Numbered from the stretch's first letter, positions 52,680-62,509 are shown. The stretch: 64,000 nt of DNA from Mesorhizobium sp. BR1-1-16 (GCF_020165495.1 NZ_JAIUIE010000003.1:62001-126000); one strand, 5' to 3'. Notes: generated by a model not told the origin, from the letters alone. A program made the numbers and translations.

Positions 52680-53966
52680 ATGAATTCCTTCTTCGATGTC
52701 TTCAAATGGGATCGTTTCGTCGCGCCATCCGCGATGGAATTGCTCTTCTGGCTTGTCTCCGCGGTCGCGGTGCTGTTTGGCATCTGGGGCCTCGTGGCCG
52801 GCCTTGCCATGGTCAACGAGAATGCGCTGCCGGGTCTGATTCTGATCGCAGTCTCGATCATCGGGACGCTGGTCGCCATCATCGCCGCGCGCGTCGCCTG
52901 TGAGGCGATCGTCATCCTTTTCCGCGTCAATGAAAACCTGATGGACATCGCCGAGCGCGGCGGCTTGGCGCCCCAGCCGCCGGCGATGTCCGAAAGCGAC
53001 ACCGCCCGGCTCGACCGACGCGCTGCTGACACCCGCGAGCGCCCCGCCGCGCGCTCCGAACCGACGACCGAGCGGCCGGCGATCGACCACCGTCCGGCCG
53101 AACTCAATCCTGCGCAGCCGGAGGACCGCGCGCGCGATCCGTTCGCCCCTGACCAGGGCCGTGTCGAACCAAAGGCTTGGGATGTCCGCCCCGCGGAATC
53201 CCGCGTCAGCGACGCGAAGCCTGTCGTTGAGATCGAGCCGGTCGAACCGCCCGTTCGTGTTCGTGAAACATCGGCGGAAAGTCGCACAACCGAGCGTCGG
53301 ACGCCGCCGACCATCGTGCTGCCGGACCGCAGCGAGCCGAAGGCCCCGCAGCGCGAGATCAGGCGCCCGGGCGGACGACCCGACCCGGCGATCGAGCACG
53401 CGCTGAAGCGCCTCTCCGAGCCGTCCAGCAGCGAAGCAATGCGCTCGAGCCTCGCCGAGGGACTGGAAAGCCAGTTGGTCGAAACACGTCCGCAGGCAGC
53501 CGAGATCACCCCCGCTTTGCCCGAGCCGCGTCGCCCTGCTGTCGCCGCACCCGCTGAGAGCGACGATGTCACCGCGCTCCCCGCCTTTATCGGCACACGC
53601 CATTCCGCGGTGCCGGAGCCGGCAGACGAGCCTGTCGAACTGCCGCCCGGGCTCGCCAGGGACAAGGCACGTCGTCGCAACGGACAGGCCGTCGACGCCG
53701 TCAGCGAGGTCGAAGGCGCCGCCCCGATCAGCATGCCGCCGACCAAGGTCGCGTTCGACGAAGGGGGAACCGTCGCGCCGAAGGTCAGCCCTTTGCGGGC
53801 TCCTGCGGCAAAGCAGTCGGAGAGCGAGCGGGACAAGCCGAAGGGGCAGCAGCCGCAGAAGTCCGCCGGCAAGAACCGCGGCAATGCGCGGCATCAGCCG
53901 GCCAAAGGCGGGCAGGCGCCGCTGAAACGCCGTCGGCCGCCGCGCCCGGATCAGGACGGCGGCTGA
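52680..53966 (+). CDS. DUF4282 membrane protein with long disordered cytoplasmic tail
   Basis: The 428-residue protein begins with DUF4282: two membrane helices (about 21-45 and 52-76) followed by EAIVILFRVNENLMDIAERG, the family's conserved end. Residues 100-428 are very rich in Pro, Glu, Ala, Arg and are predicted disordered, ending in a lysine/arginine-rich block (PLKRRRPPRPDQDGG). Typical DUF4282 proteins are about 100 residues, so the tail is unusual. No function is established. ATG 52680 is the family start; it converges on ychF. Confidence 0.82.
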   Translation: MNSFFDVFKWDRFVAPSAMELLFWLVSAVAVLFGIWGLVAGLAMVNENALPGLILIAVSIIGTLVAIIAARVACEAIVILFRVNENLMDIAERGGLAPQPPAMSESDTARLDRRAADTRERPAARSEPTTERPAIDHRPAELNPAQPEDRARDPFAPDQGRVEPKAWDVRPAESRVSDAKPVVEIEPVEPPVRVRETSAESRTTERRTPPTIVLPDRSEPKAPQREIRRPGGRPDPAIEHALKRLSEPSSSEAMRSSLAEGLESQLVETRPQAAEITPALPEPRRPAVAAPAESDDVTALPAFIGTRHSAVPEPADEPVELPPGLARDKARRRNGQAVDAVSEVEGAAPISMPPTKVAFDEGGTVAPKVSPLRAPAAKQSESERDKPKGQQPQKSAGKNRGNARHQPAKGGQAPLKRRRPPRPDQDGG

Positions 53967-53984
53967 TGTCGCCGCCGCATCGCG

Positions 53985-55079
53985 TCAGGTATTGAAGCGG
54001 AAGAGCAGCACGTCGCCGTCGGCGACAACATATTCCTTGCCTTCATCGCGCGCCCGGCCGGCTTCCTTGGCGCCGGCTTCGCCGCCAAGGCGAACATAGT
54101 CGTCATAGGCGATCGTCTGGGCACGGATGAAGCCACGCTCGAAATCGCTGTGAATCACGGCTGCGGCCTGCGGTGCCCGCGTTCCGGCGACGATCGTCCA
54201 GGCGCGCGCTTCCTTCGGGCCGACCGTGAAATAGGTGATGAGCCCGAGCAGCGCATAGCCGGCGCGGATCAGGCGATCGAGGCCAGGCTCCTCGAGCCCG
54301 AGCGTCTCCAGAAACTCCTTCTGCTCGGCCGGATCGAGCTGCGCGATCTCCGATTCGATCGCCGCCGAGATCACGACACAGCCGGCGCCCTGCGCCTTGG
54401 CCATGACCTCGACCTTCTGCGAAAAGGCATTGCCGGTGGCGGCGGACGCCTCCTCGACATTGCAGACATAGAGCACGGGCTTCGACGTCAGGAGGTTGAG
54501 CGCGTCGAAGGCGGCCCGATCCTCAGCCGAGACCTTGAGCTGACGGGCCGGCACGCCCTCACGCAGGAGCGCGAGCGCGCCCTCCATCAGTTCGACCTGC
54601 TGCTTGGCTTCCTTGTCGGTGCCAGCGCGCTTCTTCAGCGGCACGACGCGGCGCTCGAGACTATCGAGATCGGCGAGCATCAGTTCGGTTTCGACGGTCT
54701 CGGCATCGGCGACCGGATCGATCCGGTTCTCGACATGGGTGATGTCGCCGTCCTCGAAGCATCTGAGCACATGGGCGATCGCGTCCACCTCGCGGATATT
54801 GGCGAGGAACTGGTTGCCGAGGCCCTCCCCCTTCGACGCGCCGCGCACCAGGCCGGCGATATCGACGAAGGTCAGCCGCGTCGGCACGATCTGCTGCGAC
54901 TTGCCGATGCGGCAGAGCTCGTCGAGACGCGGATCAGGCACCGCCACCTCGCCGGTGTTCGGCTCGATGGTGCAGAACGGATAATTCGCCGCCTGCGCCG
55001 CCGCCGTCTTGGTCAGCGCATTGAACAAGGTCGACTTGCCGACATTCGGCAGGCCGACGATCCCGCATTTGAAGCCCAT
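53985..55079 (-). CDS. ychF: Ribosome-binding GTPase/ATPase YchF (OLA1 family)
   Basis: The 364-residue protein has the Obg-type G domain with GLPNVGKST (9-17), DIAGLVRGAS (G3), and a NVEE in place of NKxD that gives ATP specificity, then a helical coiled coil and a C-terminal TGS domain (LITYFTVGPKEARAWTI to the end). It binds ribosomes and is linked to redox and stress responses. It follows pth after 188 bases on the same strand. The start ATG 55079 has a weak GAAAGAG site. Confidence 0.95.
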   Translation of the reverse strand: MGFKCGIVGLPNVGKSTLFNALTKTAAAQAANYPFCTIEPNTGEVAVPDPRLDELCRIGKSQQIVPTRLTFVDIAGLVRGASKGEGLGNQFLANIREVDAIAHVLRCFEDGDITHVENRIDPVADAETVETELMLADLDSLERRVVPLKKRAGTDKEAKQQVELMEGALALLREGVPARQLKVSAEDRAAFDALNLLTSKPVLYVCNVEEASAATGNAFSQKVEVMAKAQGAGCVVISAAIESEIAQLDPAEQKEFLETLGLEEPGLDRLIRAGYALLGLITYFTVGPKEARAWTIVAGTRAPQAAAVIHSDFERGFIRAQTIAYDDYVRLGGEAGAKEAGRARDEGKEYVVADGDVLLFRFNT

Positions 55080-55267
55080 GATGCTCTTTCAGTTCATTGA
55101 AGACGATGAGGCAGAGGACCGCGCGCCGATCAGCGCCGCGCCTGCCAAGCCGATGTTCCGCTGCTCCATAGCCCCCGGCAGCCCCGATCGGCAACCCGCC
55201 ATTCGCCGCGCCGCGCCGAAGTCGTGATCAACCCGGGCCAGAAACGATCGCTTTGGTGCAAGAACGG

Positions 55268-55954
55268 CTATTCGCCCTTGCCGAACAGCTTCTTCAGCCC
55301 GGCGGCAAGCGGATTGTCAGCGACGGGCGCCTTGGTGGGCCCTGGGGCTGCGGCGGCCGGAGCGACCGGCTTCGCGACGGGCTTTTCGAGCTCGGCCGCG
55401 CGGTGGAGGCGGTTGGCGAAGGTGTTGTCCTTGCCATCGGCGAGCAGGCCGACATTCTCCGCAATCGCATCGAGCAGCGGGTTGACCCATGCGCCATCGG
55501 CGCGCGCGAAATCATGCAGCACATAGCCATGCACGAGTTCCTTGGCGCCGGGATGGCCGATGCCGAGGCGCAGCCGCCGGTAGTCGTCGCCGAGATGGGC
55601 CGTGATCGAGCGGAGGCCGTTATGCCCCCCATGCCCGCCGCCCTGCTTCATCCGAATCTTGCCGGGCGGCAGATCCAGTTCGTCGTGAAGCACGATGACG
55701 TCGGCATTGGGAATCTTGTGGAAGCGTGTCGCCTCGGCGACGGCGCGGCCGCTCTCGTTCATGAAGGTCTGCGGTTTCATCAGCAGCACCTTGCGCCCTT
55801 GCAGCACACCTTCGGCAACCTGTGCCTGGAAGCGCGCGCGCCAGGGAGAGAAGCCATGGCGGCGGTGGATCGCATCCGCCGCCATGAAGCCGATATTGTG
55901 CCGGTTCAAAGCATATTGGCCGCCGGGATTGCCGAGGCCGACGATGAGGAGCAT
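55268..55954 (-). CDS. pth: Peptidyl-tRNA hydrolase with C-terminal extension
   Basis: The 228-residue enzyme has the catalytic H19 in LNRHNIGF, plus FMNESG (about 67-72), [13 protein letters not shown] and [12 protein letters not shown]. It recycles peptidyl-tRNA released from ribosomes. About 40 Pro/Ala-rich residues extend the C-terminus beyond the core. GGGAGG precedes ATG 55954. It lies 33 bases after rplY, an arrangement conserved in alphaproteobacteria. Confidence 0.95.
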   Translation of the reverse strand: MLLIVGLGNPGGQYALNRHNIGFMAADAIHRRHGFSPWRARFQAQVAEGVLQGRKVLLMKPQTFMNESGRAVAEATRFHKIPNADVIVLHDELDLPPGKIRMKQGGGHGGHNGLRSITAHLGDDYRRLRLGIGHPGAKELVHGYVLHDFARADGAWVNPLLDAIAENVGLLADGKDNTFANRLHRAAELEKPVAKPVAPAAAAPGPTKAPVADNPLAAGLKKLFGKGE

Positions 55955-55987
55955 GACGCCCTCCCCGCTCTGAACCGGGATTGCGCC

Positions 55988-56605
55988 TTAGGCCTTGGCG
56001 GCCGCAGCCGCCGCATCCTCAGCCTGCTCTTCAGTCGTCAGCGCAGCCGGCGGAGCGATCGTTGCAAGCGTCGCGTCCTCGGCAGAGGTCGGCTTGACGC
56101 CTTCCGGCAGGGTGATCGACGACAGATGCACGGAGTCGCCGATATTGAGACCGGTGAGATCGACAACGATATGATCAGGGATCGCATCGGCAGGGCAATT
56201 GAGGTCGATTTCATGCGTGACGATATTGAGCACGCCGCCTGCCTTGAGGCCGGGAGCCTTGTCCTCGTTGATCACCTGGACAGGGATCTGGACGTGGATC
56301 GTGGCGCCAGCGGTGATGCGCAGGAAATCGACATGGATCGGCTGGTCGGTGACCGGGTCGAGCGCGAAGTCGCGCGGAATGACGCGGATCTTGTCGCCAT
56401 CGACGTTGATCGTGGCAACGGTCGTGAGGAAGCCGCCAGCATGCAGCTTCAGGAACACGTCCTTGTGCGACAGTTCGATCGCGAGGGGGGACTGCTTGTC
56501 ACCATAGATGACAGCCGGGATCTTGCCTTCGCGACGCGACGCCCGGGCGGCCCCCTTGCCCACGCGGTTGCGCACGGAGGCCGTGAGCTCGTAGGAAGTG
56601 CTCAT
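55988..56605 (-). CDS. rplY: 50S ribosomal protein L25 (TL5/Ctc form)
   Basis: The 205-residue protein has the L25 5S-rRNA-binding beta barrel (residues 1-95, [20 protein letters not shown]) and the TL5/CTC C-terminal domain ([21 protein letters not shown]), with an Ala/Glu-rich tail. It binds 5S rRNA in the central protuberance of the 50S subunit. AAAGGAG precedes ATG 56605. It is preceded by prs and followed by pth, all on the leftward strand. Confidence 0.95.
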   Translation of the reverse strand: MSTSYELTASVRNRVGKGAARASRREGKIPAVIYGDKQSPLAIELSHKDVFLKLHAGGFLTTVATINVDGDKIRVIPRDFALDPVTDQPIHVDFLRITAGATIHVQIPVQVINEDKAPGLKAGGVLNIVTHEIDLNCPADAIPDHIVVDLTGLNIGDSVHLSSITLPEGVKPTSAEDATLATIAPPAALTTEEQAEDAAAAAAKA

Positions 56606-56618
56606 CGGAATTCTCCTT

Positions 56619-56669
56619 TAAAAACGAAAAACGGCCGCGGTGCCTCCAGGGGTGTCGGCGCAGCCGCGG
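56619..56669 (-). terminator. Possible hairpin with T-runs between prs and rplY
   Basis: Two CCGCGG palindromes (56635-56640 and 56664-56669) could pair in the leftward transcript, followed by CCGTTTTTCGTTTTT just before the rplY ribosome site. The loop is long (about 22 bases), so this may be a weak terminator or an attenuator. Confidence 0.35.
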
Positions 56670-56773
56670 TGCTTATAGACGAGGCGGGGCGCGAGAACAA
56701 GGCGAAGGCGGCAAAGCTGCGACCGCAGTCGGCGGGACGCCGGGCCGATCGCGGCGGTTCCTCCGAACTCGTG

Positions 56774-57706
56774 TCAGATGAAGAGACTCGAGACCGATTT
56801 CTCGCTGGCCGTGCGGTTGATGGCCTCACCGATCAGCGTCGAGATCGAGGTGACGCGGATGTTGGCTGCGCTCTGGACCGCCTCTGTCGGCTGGATCGAG
56901 TCGGTGATCACCAGTTCCTTGAGCATGGAGCCGGCGATGCGCGCCACAGCGCCGCCAGACAGCACGCCATGGGTGATATAGGCGACGACGGACTTCGCGC
57001 CCTTGGCGACCAGCGCCTCGGCCGCATTGCACAGCGTCCCGCCCGAATCGACGATGTCGTCGAACAGGATGCAATCGCGTCCCTCGACATTGCCGATGAT
57101 GTTCATCACCTCCGATTCGCCCGGTCGTTCGCGGCGCTTGTCGACGATGGCGAGCGGCGCGTCGATGCGCTTGGCCAGCGCGCGGGCACGCACGACGCCG
57201 CCGACATCCGGCGAGACCACCATGACGTTCCGAAGCTCGTAATGCTCCTTGATGTCGCGGGTGATCACCGGCACGGAAAAGAGGTTGTCGGTGGGGATAT
57301 CGAAGAAGCCCTGGATCTGGCCTGCATGCAGATCAAGCGTCAACACGCGGTCGGCGCCGGCATGAGTGATGAGATTCGCCACCAGCTTGGCCGAGATCGG
57401 CGTGCGCGGACCCGCTTTCCGATCCTGCCGCGCATAGCCGAAATAGGGCAACACGGCCGTGATGCGGCGCGCGGAGGAGCGGCGCAGCGCATCGATGATG
57501 ATCAGCAGTTCCATGAGATGGTCGTTGGCAGGAAAGCTCGTCGACTGGATGACGAACACATCCTCGCCGCGCACGTTTTCCTGGATCTCGACGAAGATCT
57601 CCTGATCCGCAAATCGCCGCACGAGGCATTTGGCGAGGGGGATTTCGAGATAGGCGGCGATCGCCTCGGCGAGCACCCTGTTGGAGTTTCCGGCAACCAG
57701 CTTCAA
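56774..57706 (-). CDS. prs: Ribose-phosphate pyrophosphokinase (PRPP synthase)
   Basis: The 310-residue enzyme has the class I pattern: [16 protein letters not shown], the [11 protein letters not shown] active-site loop and the PRPP-binding DIVDSGGT. It makes PRPP from ribose-5-phosphate and ATP, supplying apt and nucleotide synthesis. I chose TTG 57706 (MKLVAGNSN) because it matches the family start and GGGGA lies nine bases before it; a longer open frame to 57811 adds no conserved residues. It is preceded by a lipoprotein gene and followed by rplY. Confidence 0.95.
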   Translation of the reverse strand: MKLVAGNSNRVLAEAIAAYLEIPLAKCLVRRFADQEIFVEIQENVRGEDVFVIQSTSFPANDHLMELLIIIDALRRSSARRITAVLPYFGYARQDRKAGPRTPISAKLVANLITHAGADRVLTLDLHAGQIQGFFDIPTDNLFSVPVITRDIKEHYELRNVMVVSPDVGGVVRARALAKRIDAPLAIVDKRRERPGESEVMNIIGNVEGRDCILFDDIVDSGGTLCNAAEALVAKGAKSVVAYITHGVLSGGAVARIAGSMLKELVITDSIQPTEAVQSAANIRVTSISTLIGEAINRTASEKSVSSLFI

Positions 57707-57839
57707 GGTCTCGGGTCCCCGTTCATCCTTGGTGCAGATGGGCTTGGCGATCCGGTTTGGGATCGTTCTATGGCGCGGCGGCGTTGTAGCAACTCGGTTG
57801 CCGCACTGCAAACGCGATTCCGCCGGCTTCGGATCAAGC

Positions 57840-58493
57840 TCAGCCAGATCCGGCCGGCAGCGTCAACGGTGAGGTCTCAGGCATTGTCGCGGGCGGCAGG
57901 TTCGTCGAGGGAATGGCATCGATAGACGGCGCCGTCGTCACCGGTGCAGCGGCGGACACCGCGCTCACCGGCGGCGCGCCCCTGCCCCAATCGACCAGCG
58001 CGTTGATCGTTTGGCGCGCCACATCTGCCGTGGTCCCCGCATCGACGCCAGACCAGGGATCGCGCGTCGCGCCAGGCGCCATCGACTGGCCGGAAATGCG
58101 ATGAACCCGCTGGCCGCTGCGATCGAAAACGTCCCAGACAAAGACGAGGATCGTGCCCGAAGCATCGCCCACCGCAGAGAGATAACCCTTGATGATGTAG
58201 GTCGCAGCGGGATCGTTCGAGGGGACCAGAGTCACCTGCTGGGTGAACGCCTCCTTGCCGAGCTGCGCCGAAATATTGGTGAGGACGGTTGCCGGCGCGC
58301 CCGTCACAGGCGCGAAGGCGATCTTCGCCTGAGAAAGCGGCACAGCGGGCGGAGCCACGGCTGTCGGCGTGATCGCCGTTGCCATGGATTGGGCAGCGCC
58401 AGTGATGCCGTCACCGCCGCCACAGGCCGACAGAGCCGTCGCCGCCGTCATGGCGACAAGGGCCCAAACCGGCCAATTTCCCTTCTCATTCAT
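57840..58493 (-). CDS. Predicted lipoprotein, unknown function
   Basis: The 217-residue product has a lipobox (LSAC, cysteine about residue 24) after a hydrophobic signal segment and a Gly-rich linker (GGGDGITG). The middle third has a beta-rich domain ([63 protein letters not shown]) and the tail is Pro/Thr/Ser-rich. No family is recognised with certainty. Lipoprotein anchoring to the inner or outer membrane is inferred. It sits upstream of prs on the same strand. Confidence 0.7.
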   Translation of the reverse strand: MNEKGNWPVWALVAMTAATALSACGGGDGITGAAQSMATAITPTAVAPPAVPLSQAKIAFAPVTGAPATVLTNISAQLGKEAFTQQVTLVPSNDPAATYIIKGYLSAVGDASGTILVFVWDVFDRSGQRVHRISGQSMAPGATRDPWSGVDAGTTADVARQTINALVDWGRGAPPVSAVSAAAPVTTAPSIDAIPSTNLPPATMPETSPLTLPAGSG

Positions 58494-58545
58494 AGTGATC
58501 GTCCCACCGGCGCAAGTCCGGAGCCCCTTGGGCCCTGTCTAGCGA

Positions 58546-58576
58546 CAAAACGGGGGTGGGTCCAGAACGCCACCCC
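58546..58576 (-). terminator. Terminator after pgeF
   Basis: On the leftward strand GGGGTGG and CCACCCC form a 7-bp stem with a 10-base loop, followed by CGTTTTG. It ends the lgt-midA-pgeF transcript before the lipoprotein gene. Confidence 0.65.
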
Positions 58577-58607
58577 TGCATCGCTCAGCCTCAAGCAAGT
58601 TCGGGCA

Positions 58608-59384
58608 TCACGTTTCATCATCGTCGAGTGCAATCGCGTGAAGCAGGCGGCCGTAGTCCGCCTCGCCCTGATGCGTCATGCGACGATAGGAATAGAAGCG
58701 TGCGGGATCCGCATAGGTGCAGAGCGCGAGATCCTGGAAACAGCCGACACCTGCGCCGATGGCACGCGCGCCGATATAGGCCGGCAGGTCGAAATAGTGA
58801 TGCCCCGCATTTTCGGAAGGCGAGAAGAAACGGGCATTTGCGGCATCGGCATCAAGGAAGCGGGCGATGAATTCCGGGCCGACTTCATAGGCCGCGGCAG
58901 AGATGGTCGGGCCGAGCACGACCGTGATTCGCCCGCGTTCGGCGCCCAGCGCCTCCATCGCGCCGAGCGTTGCCTCGATCACGCCCGTGAAGGCGCCGCG
59001 CCAGCCGGCATGGGCCGCGCCGATCACCCGCGCGCGAGGATCGGCGAACAGCAACGGGCCGCAGTCGGCTGTGCCGATGCCGATCGCGATGCCCGGCCGG
59101 GCCGTGACGACTGCGTCCGCCTTCGGCCCTGCCCCGGTCTCCCAGACGGCATCGACCGTCGCGACGTCGGGACTATGCACCTGGAACGGCGTTGCCAGCC
59201 GGTCGGCCGCGACGCCGAGGTCGCGCGCGACACGGGCGCGGTTCTCAAGCACGCGGTCGCGGTCGTCTTCCGAGCCGACGCCGCAATTGAGGCTGGCATA
59301 GATGCCATCCGAAGCGCCGCCCTGCCTGGTATAGAAGCCGTGACGAATGCCTGGCAGGTCGAGCGCTTCGGCTGTGATCTTCAT
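58608..59384 (-). CDS. pgeF: Peptidoglycan editing factor (laccase-domain, YfiH family)
   Basis: The 258-residue protein has the YfiH/multicopper-like fold with SLNCGVGSEDD, TADCGPLLF and the metal-site HAGWRGAF, and HYFDLPAYI near the C-terminus. The family hydrolyses misincorporated serine from UDP-MurNAc-dipeptide or related purine substrates, keeping L-Ala in peptidoglycan. ATG 59384 follows the methyltransferase stop by 18 bases. The order lgt-methyltransferase-pgeF is common in alphaproteobacteria. Confidence 0.93.
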   Translation of the reverse strand: MKITAEALDLPGIRHGFYTRQGGASDGIYASLNCGVGSEDDRDRVLENRARVARDLGVAADRLATPFQVHSPDVATVDAVWETGAGPKADAVVTARPGIAIGIGTADCGPLLFADPRARVIGAAHAGWRGAFTGVIEATLGAMEALGAERGRITVVLGPTISAAAYEVGPEFIARFLDADAANARFFSPSENAGHHYFDLPAYIGARAIGAGVGCFQDLALCTYADPARFYSYRRMTHQGEADYGRLLHAIALDDDET

Positions 59385-59402
59385 CGGAGGCTTCTCCCTC
59401 GT

Positions 59403-60494
59403 CTAGAATGGCGGCGGCACGAGGCCGTTGCGGGCGACGACCAGCACCTTGAACAGCGTCCCCATCGCGTCCGGCCCGGCCAGCCGCTCGGCAGCGGCGC
59501 GGATCACTTGCTGCGCGGCGGCGTCCTTGCCGGCCCCGAGGCGCCCGGCCCGCTCGACGAGGCCGAGGCGGATGAGAAAATCCCCCTGCGTCATCAGCGG
59601 AAACGCCGTCGCACCCGCTGCGCGCGCGGTCGCGGCCAGCGCTGCGAAATCGACATGCGCTGTCAGGTCCGCCGATCCAGGTTCGTCGAGCGATGCGACG
59701 AAAGCATGGCGGCGCATCGCCTGCAGCGTGTCGCCGAAACCGCCGTCATGGCCATAATCGATGGCGAGGACCGCGCCTCCGAGGGCCGCGATGCGTTCGG
59801 CGAGGGTCGCCATCACGGCGGCAGCCGGTCCAGCAATCTCGACGACGGCACCCTCCGGCGGATCGCCCATCACCCCTTCGATCACCGCATCCGGTCGCAG
59901 ACCGAAGGCCAGCCTGCCATCGACGACGCCGACCATGCGTTCGGCATAGCCGTCGGCAACGCGTACGAATTGCCGGATCGGCAGCGCGTCAAAAAACTCG
60001 TTGGCGATGACGATCGCCGGGCCATCCGGCAGGTCCTCGGCGCGCGCGGCGAAGGTGATATCGTGCCCTGCCAGCCGAGCACGCTGCATCGCCATGAGAT
60101 GCGGGCTGGTCTCGACCAGCGCGATCCGCGCCGCAGCCAGGAAATCCGGCGAAAGCCGCGCAGCCCGAAGGGCATCGGCCATGAGCGTGCCACGGCCGGG
60201 CCCGAGCTCGGCGAGGACGAAGGCCCGTGGCTCGCCCATGCGCCGCCAGGTCTCGACCGCCCACAGCCCGATCAATTCGCCGAACATCTGGCTGATCTCT
60301 GGCGCGGTGATGAAATCGCCGGACGCACCGAACGGATCGCGCCGCATGTAATAGCCATGCTCGGGATCGCCGAGGCACGCCGCCATATAGTCGGCGATGG
60401 TGATCGGTCCCGTCGCCAGGATGCGGGCGATGAGGCGCTGTTCGAGCGTCACGAGCGCGGTCTCAGGCCGTCCTGGCATCACGGCGGCGGACAT
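59403..60494 (-). CDS. SAM-dependent methyltransferase, NDUFAF7/MidA family
   Basis: The 363-residue protein has the MidA/DUF185 pattern: DYMAACLGDPEHGYYMRRDPFGASGDFITAPEIS is split here between residues 35-68, SAM motif I LAELGPGRGTL (about 94-104), ANEFFDALPIRQF and DYGHDG. Mitochondrial relatives methylate an arginine of complex I subunit NDUFS2; a similar role in bacteria is inferred. The start is uncertain (ATG 60494, ATG 60479 or GTG 60452), and it overlaps the lgt stop. Confidence 0.9.
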   Translation of the reverse strand: MSAAVMPGRPETALVTLEQRLIARILATGPITIADYMAACLGDPEHGYYMRRDPFGASGDFITAPEISQMFGELIGLWAVETWRRMGEPRAFVLAELGPGRGTLMADALRAARLSPDFLAAARIALVETSPHLMAMQRARLAGHDITFAARAEDLPDGPAIVIANEFFDALPIRQFVRVADGYAERMVGVVDGRLAFGLRPDAVIEGVMGDPPEGAVVEIAGPAAAVMATLAERIAALGGAVLAIDYGHDGGFGDTLQAMRRHAFVASLDEPGSADLTAHVDFAALAATARAAGATAFPLMTQGDFLIRLGLVERAGRLGAGKDAAAQQVIRAAAERLAGPDAMGTLFKVLVVARNGLVPPPF

Positions 60495-61287
60495 AGATCA
60501 GCAGTCCTATGCCCGCGAGCACCATGGGCAGCGACAGCAGCATGCCCATCGTGAGCCCGCCCGAGAAATAGCCGATCTGGATGTCCGGCTCGCGGAAGAA
60601 CTCGGAGATGATGCGCGCGAGGCCGTAGCCGATCGCAAAAACGGCCGCGACATAGCCCGGCTGCTGGAGGCGCAATTGCCGATGCGTCAGAAGGCGGAGG
60701 ACCAGGAACAGCACGATGCCTTCGAGCGCCGCCTCATAGAGCTGGCTCGGATGGCGCGGCTGGCCGTCGGCATTGGGAAACACCATCGCCCACGGCATGT
60801 CACTCGGCCGACCCCACAGCTCGCCATTGATGAAATTGGCGATGCGGCCGAGGCAAAGACCGATGGTGGCACTCGGCGCGATGACATCGATCAGCGAGAG
60901 GAACGGGATGGCGCGCCGGTGGGCAAACAGCACCATCGCGATGACGGTTCCGAGGAAGCCGCCGTGGAATGACATGCCGCCATGCCAGACTTCGAAGATC
61001 GTCAGCGGCGCGGCGAGGAAGGCGTCGAAATTATAGAACAGCACATAGCCGAGACGCCCGCCAACAATGACGCCGATCGTTGCCCACATCACGAAATCAT
61101 CAAGATCGACCGGCCGGATCGGCGCACCGGACGCGCCCCAAAGGCGCGGCTGCGACACGAGACGTTTGGCGTACCACCAGCCAAACAGAATGCCGACGAT
61201 ATAGGCGAGCGCATACCAGCGGATTGCGAAAGGGCCGATCTCGATCAGCACCGGATCGATGGCCGGAAACGGCAGGACGTTGAGCAT
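60463..61287 (-). CDS. lgt: Prolipoprotein diacylglyceryl transferase
   Basis: The 274-residue membrane enzyme has seven hydrophobic segments and the Lgt signature GRIANFINGELWGRPSD. It transfers diacylglycerol from phosphatidylglycerol to the lipobox cysteine of prolipoproteins, including candidates such as the one at 57840. ATG 61287 is favoured over ATG 61293 because AAGGA lies five bases before it. The methyltransferase gene overlaps its stop. It is divergent from ubiK, with 186 bases between. Confidence 0.95.
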   Translation of the reverse strand: MLNVLPFPAIDPVLIEIGPFAIRWYALAYIVGILFGWWYAKRLVSQPRLWGASGAPIRPVDLDDFVMWATIGVIVGGRLGYVLFYNFDAFLAAPLTIFEVWHGGMSFHGGFLGTVIAMVLFAHRRAIPFLSLIDVIAPSATIGLCLGRIANFINGELWGRPSDMPWAMVFPNADGQPRHPSQLYEAALEGIVLFLVLRLLTHRQLRLQQPGYVAAVFAIGYGLARIISEFFREPDIQIGYFSGGLTMGMLLSLPMVLAGIGLLIYVRRRDARTA

Positions 61288-61473
61288 CGGCATCCTTGGG
61301 AAGCGGGGCGCGGCATTGGTGCGCCGAACCGCGCTTGCCGGTCAAGAGCGTGCCGGTCAGGAGGCGGCGTTTCCTGCCAGCTTGGTCACCGCCCCCGCGA
61401 CGCTTCCGGCTCTTGTGAGCCGGTGGCGCCCTGCCCATAGTAAAGGTCACAGAAACACCGCCGGAGGGTTGCC

Positions 61474-61773
61474 ATGGACCAGGGCTCGAACCGACTGTTC
61501 GACGAATTCGCCAAGCTGATGACCGACGCCGCCGGCGTCGCGCAAGGCGTCAAGCGCGAAGCCGAAACCGTGGTCCGCCATCAGGCCGAACGCTTCTTCT
61601 CGGAGATGGACTTCGTGAAGCGCGAGGAATTCGACGTCGTCCGCGAGATGGCTCAGAAGGCGCGGACCGAAAACGAAGCGCTCGCCGCCCGCATTGCGGA
61701 ACTCGAGGCGAAGCTCGCGCTCCATACCTCTGGCCATGTCGTCGCGACGCCGCCGACGCCCGAGCAAACCTGA
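61474..61773 (+). CDS. ubiK: Ubiquinone biosynthesis accessory factor UbiK (BMFP domain)
   Basis: The 99-residue protein has an amphipathic N-terminal helix (LFDEFAKLMTDAAGVAQGVK) and a C-terminal coiled coil (VKREEFDVVREMAQKARTENEALAARIAELEAKL, about 45-85), the BMFP/YqiC pattern. UbiK helps the ubiquinone biosynthesis complex with lipid access. GGAGGG precedes ATG 61474. It is divergent from lgt, with the promoters in the 186-base gap. Confidence 0.92.
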   Translation: MDQGSNRLFDEFAKLMTDAAGVAQGVKREAETVVRHQAERFFSEMDFVKREEFDVVREMAQKARTENEALAARIAELEAKLALHTSGHVVATPPTPEQT

Positions 61774-61793
61774 GATCGCAGCGAGGCTGTCGC

Positions 61794-62270
61794 TCACGCC
61801 TCGTCGTCGAACAGACGGGCGATATCGATCTCGGCCTGACGACCGGTCTCGAGCAGCGTCTTGAGGCCGGAGAGGATGACAGGCCACACACGGCGCGCCG
61901 CCACAATCCGGCGCCCTGACACCGGCGCGGCATGGACCTCGCTGAACGCGAGCCGGCACATGCCGCCGCAATCCGTGATCTCGAACGATACGGCGGATGA
62001 CATCGCATCCGGTCCCTCCCGCACCGGCGAGAGGTTGAAGCGGACGAGCCTTGGCGCATCGATTTCGGTGATCCGGCCGCTCGCCTCGATTCCGCCATTC
62101 GGCATGCGGTAGCAAAGCGCCGAGCCGGCGCCCCAGTCGCTTTCGATTCGCCGACCGAAGAACCAGAGCCGCGAGACGGAAGCATCCGTCAGCGCCGCCC
62201 AGATGCGCTCCGGCGCCGCCGCTATGTAGATCTCGTAGTCGATCTCGGCAGTGCCGCCGTCGCTCGCCAT
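61794..62270 (-). CDS. SRPBCC (AHSA1-type) domain protein
   Basis: The 158-residue protein has the AHSA1/START-like beta-grip: YEIYIAAAPERIWAALTD at the start, SRLWFFGRRIESDWGAGS, EIDAPRLVRFNLS and the C-terminal long helix around GLKTLLETG. It probably binds a hydrophobic ligand in a cavity. ATG 62270 was chosen because the fold begins within ten residues and a GAGG-rich tract lies upstream. An ArsR-type regulator often adjoins such genes, but none is seen here. It is convergent with ubiK. Confidence 0.86.
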   Translation of the reverse strand: MASDGGTAEIDYEIYIAAAPERIWAALTDASVSRLWFFGRRIESDWGAGSALCYRMPNGGIEASGRITEIDAPRLVRFNLSPVREGPDAMSSAVSFEITDCGGMCRLAFSEVHAAPVSGRRIVAARRVWPVILSGLKTLLETGRQAEIDIARLFDDEA

Positions 62271-62440
62271 GCGCGCCTCGCCCTCCGTTCGGCCGGATGC
62301 ACCCGTGACTGTCGCCAAAGCGCAACAGCACAACCAATTCACCTGCGACATCTTGCACAGCGACGACGCCGAGCGGAAACTCCGCCGCGTCAGGAAGCGC
62401 GCGACATCAGCGCGCAGCGAACGCGAACCAGGAGGGCTGG

Positions 62441-62509
62441 ATGGATAATATCTTTTCGATCATCCGGTCCGCGATGTGTTCGAGCCAAGGTCGCAACCTG
62501 ACCCTCTGA
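62441..62509 (+). CDS. Candidate 22-codon ORF upstream of the ABC exporter
   Basis: AGGAGG (62430-62435) sits five bases before ATG 62441, which opens 22 codons (MDNIFSIIRSAMCS onward) ending at TGA 62507. No family is recognised. It could be a leader peptide for the exporter gene 181 bases further on, or a chance ORF. Confidence 0.28.
   Translation: MDNIFSIIRSAMCSSQGRNLTL

Noticed and set aside
55253-57925. An 890-residue rightward open frame across pth, rplY and prs
   Set aside because: It covers three clearly conserved leftward genes and has no family features; it is an antisense artefact of codon bias.
58011-60554. An 847-residue rightward open frame across the lipoprotein, pgeF and methyltransferase genes
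   Set aside because: All three genes on the other strand are recognisable, and this frame has only compositional bias.
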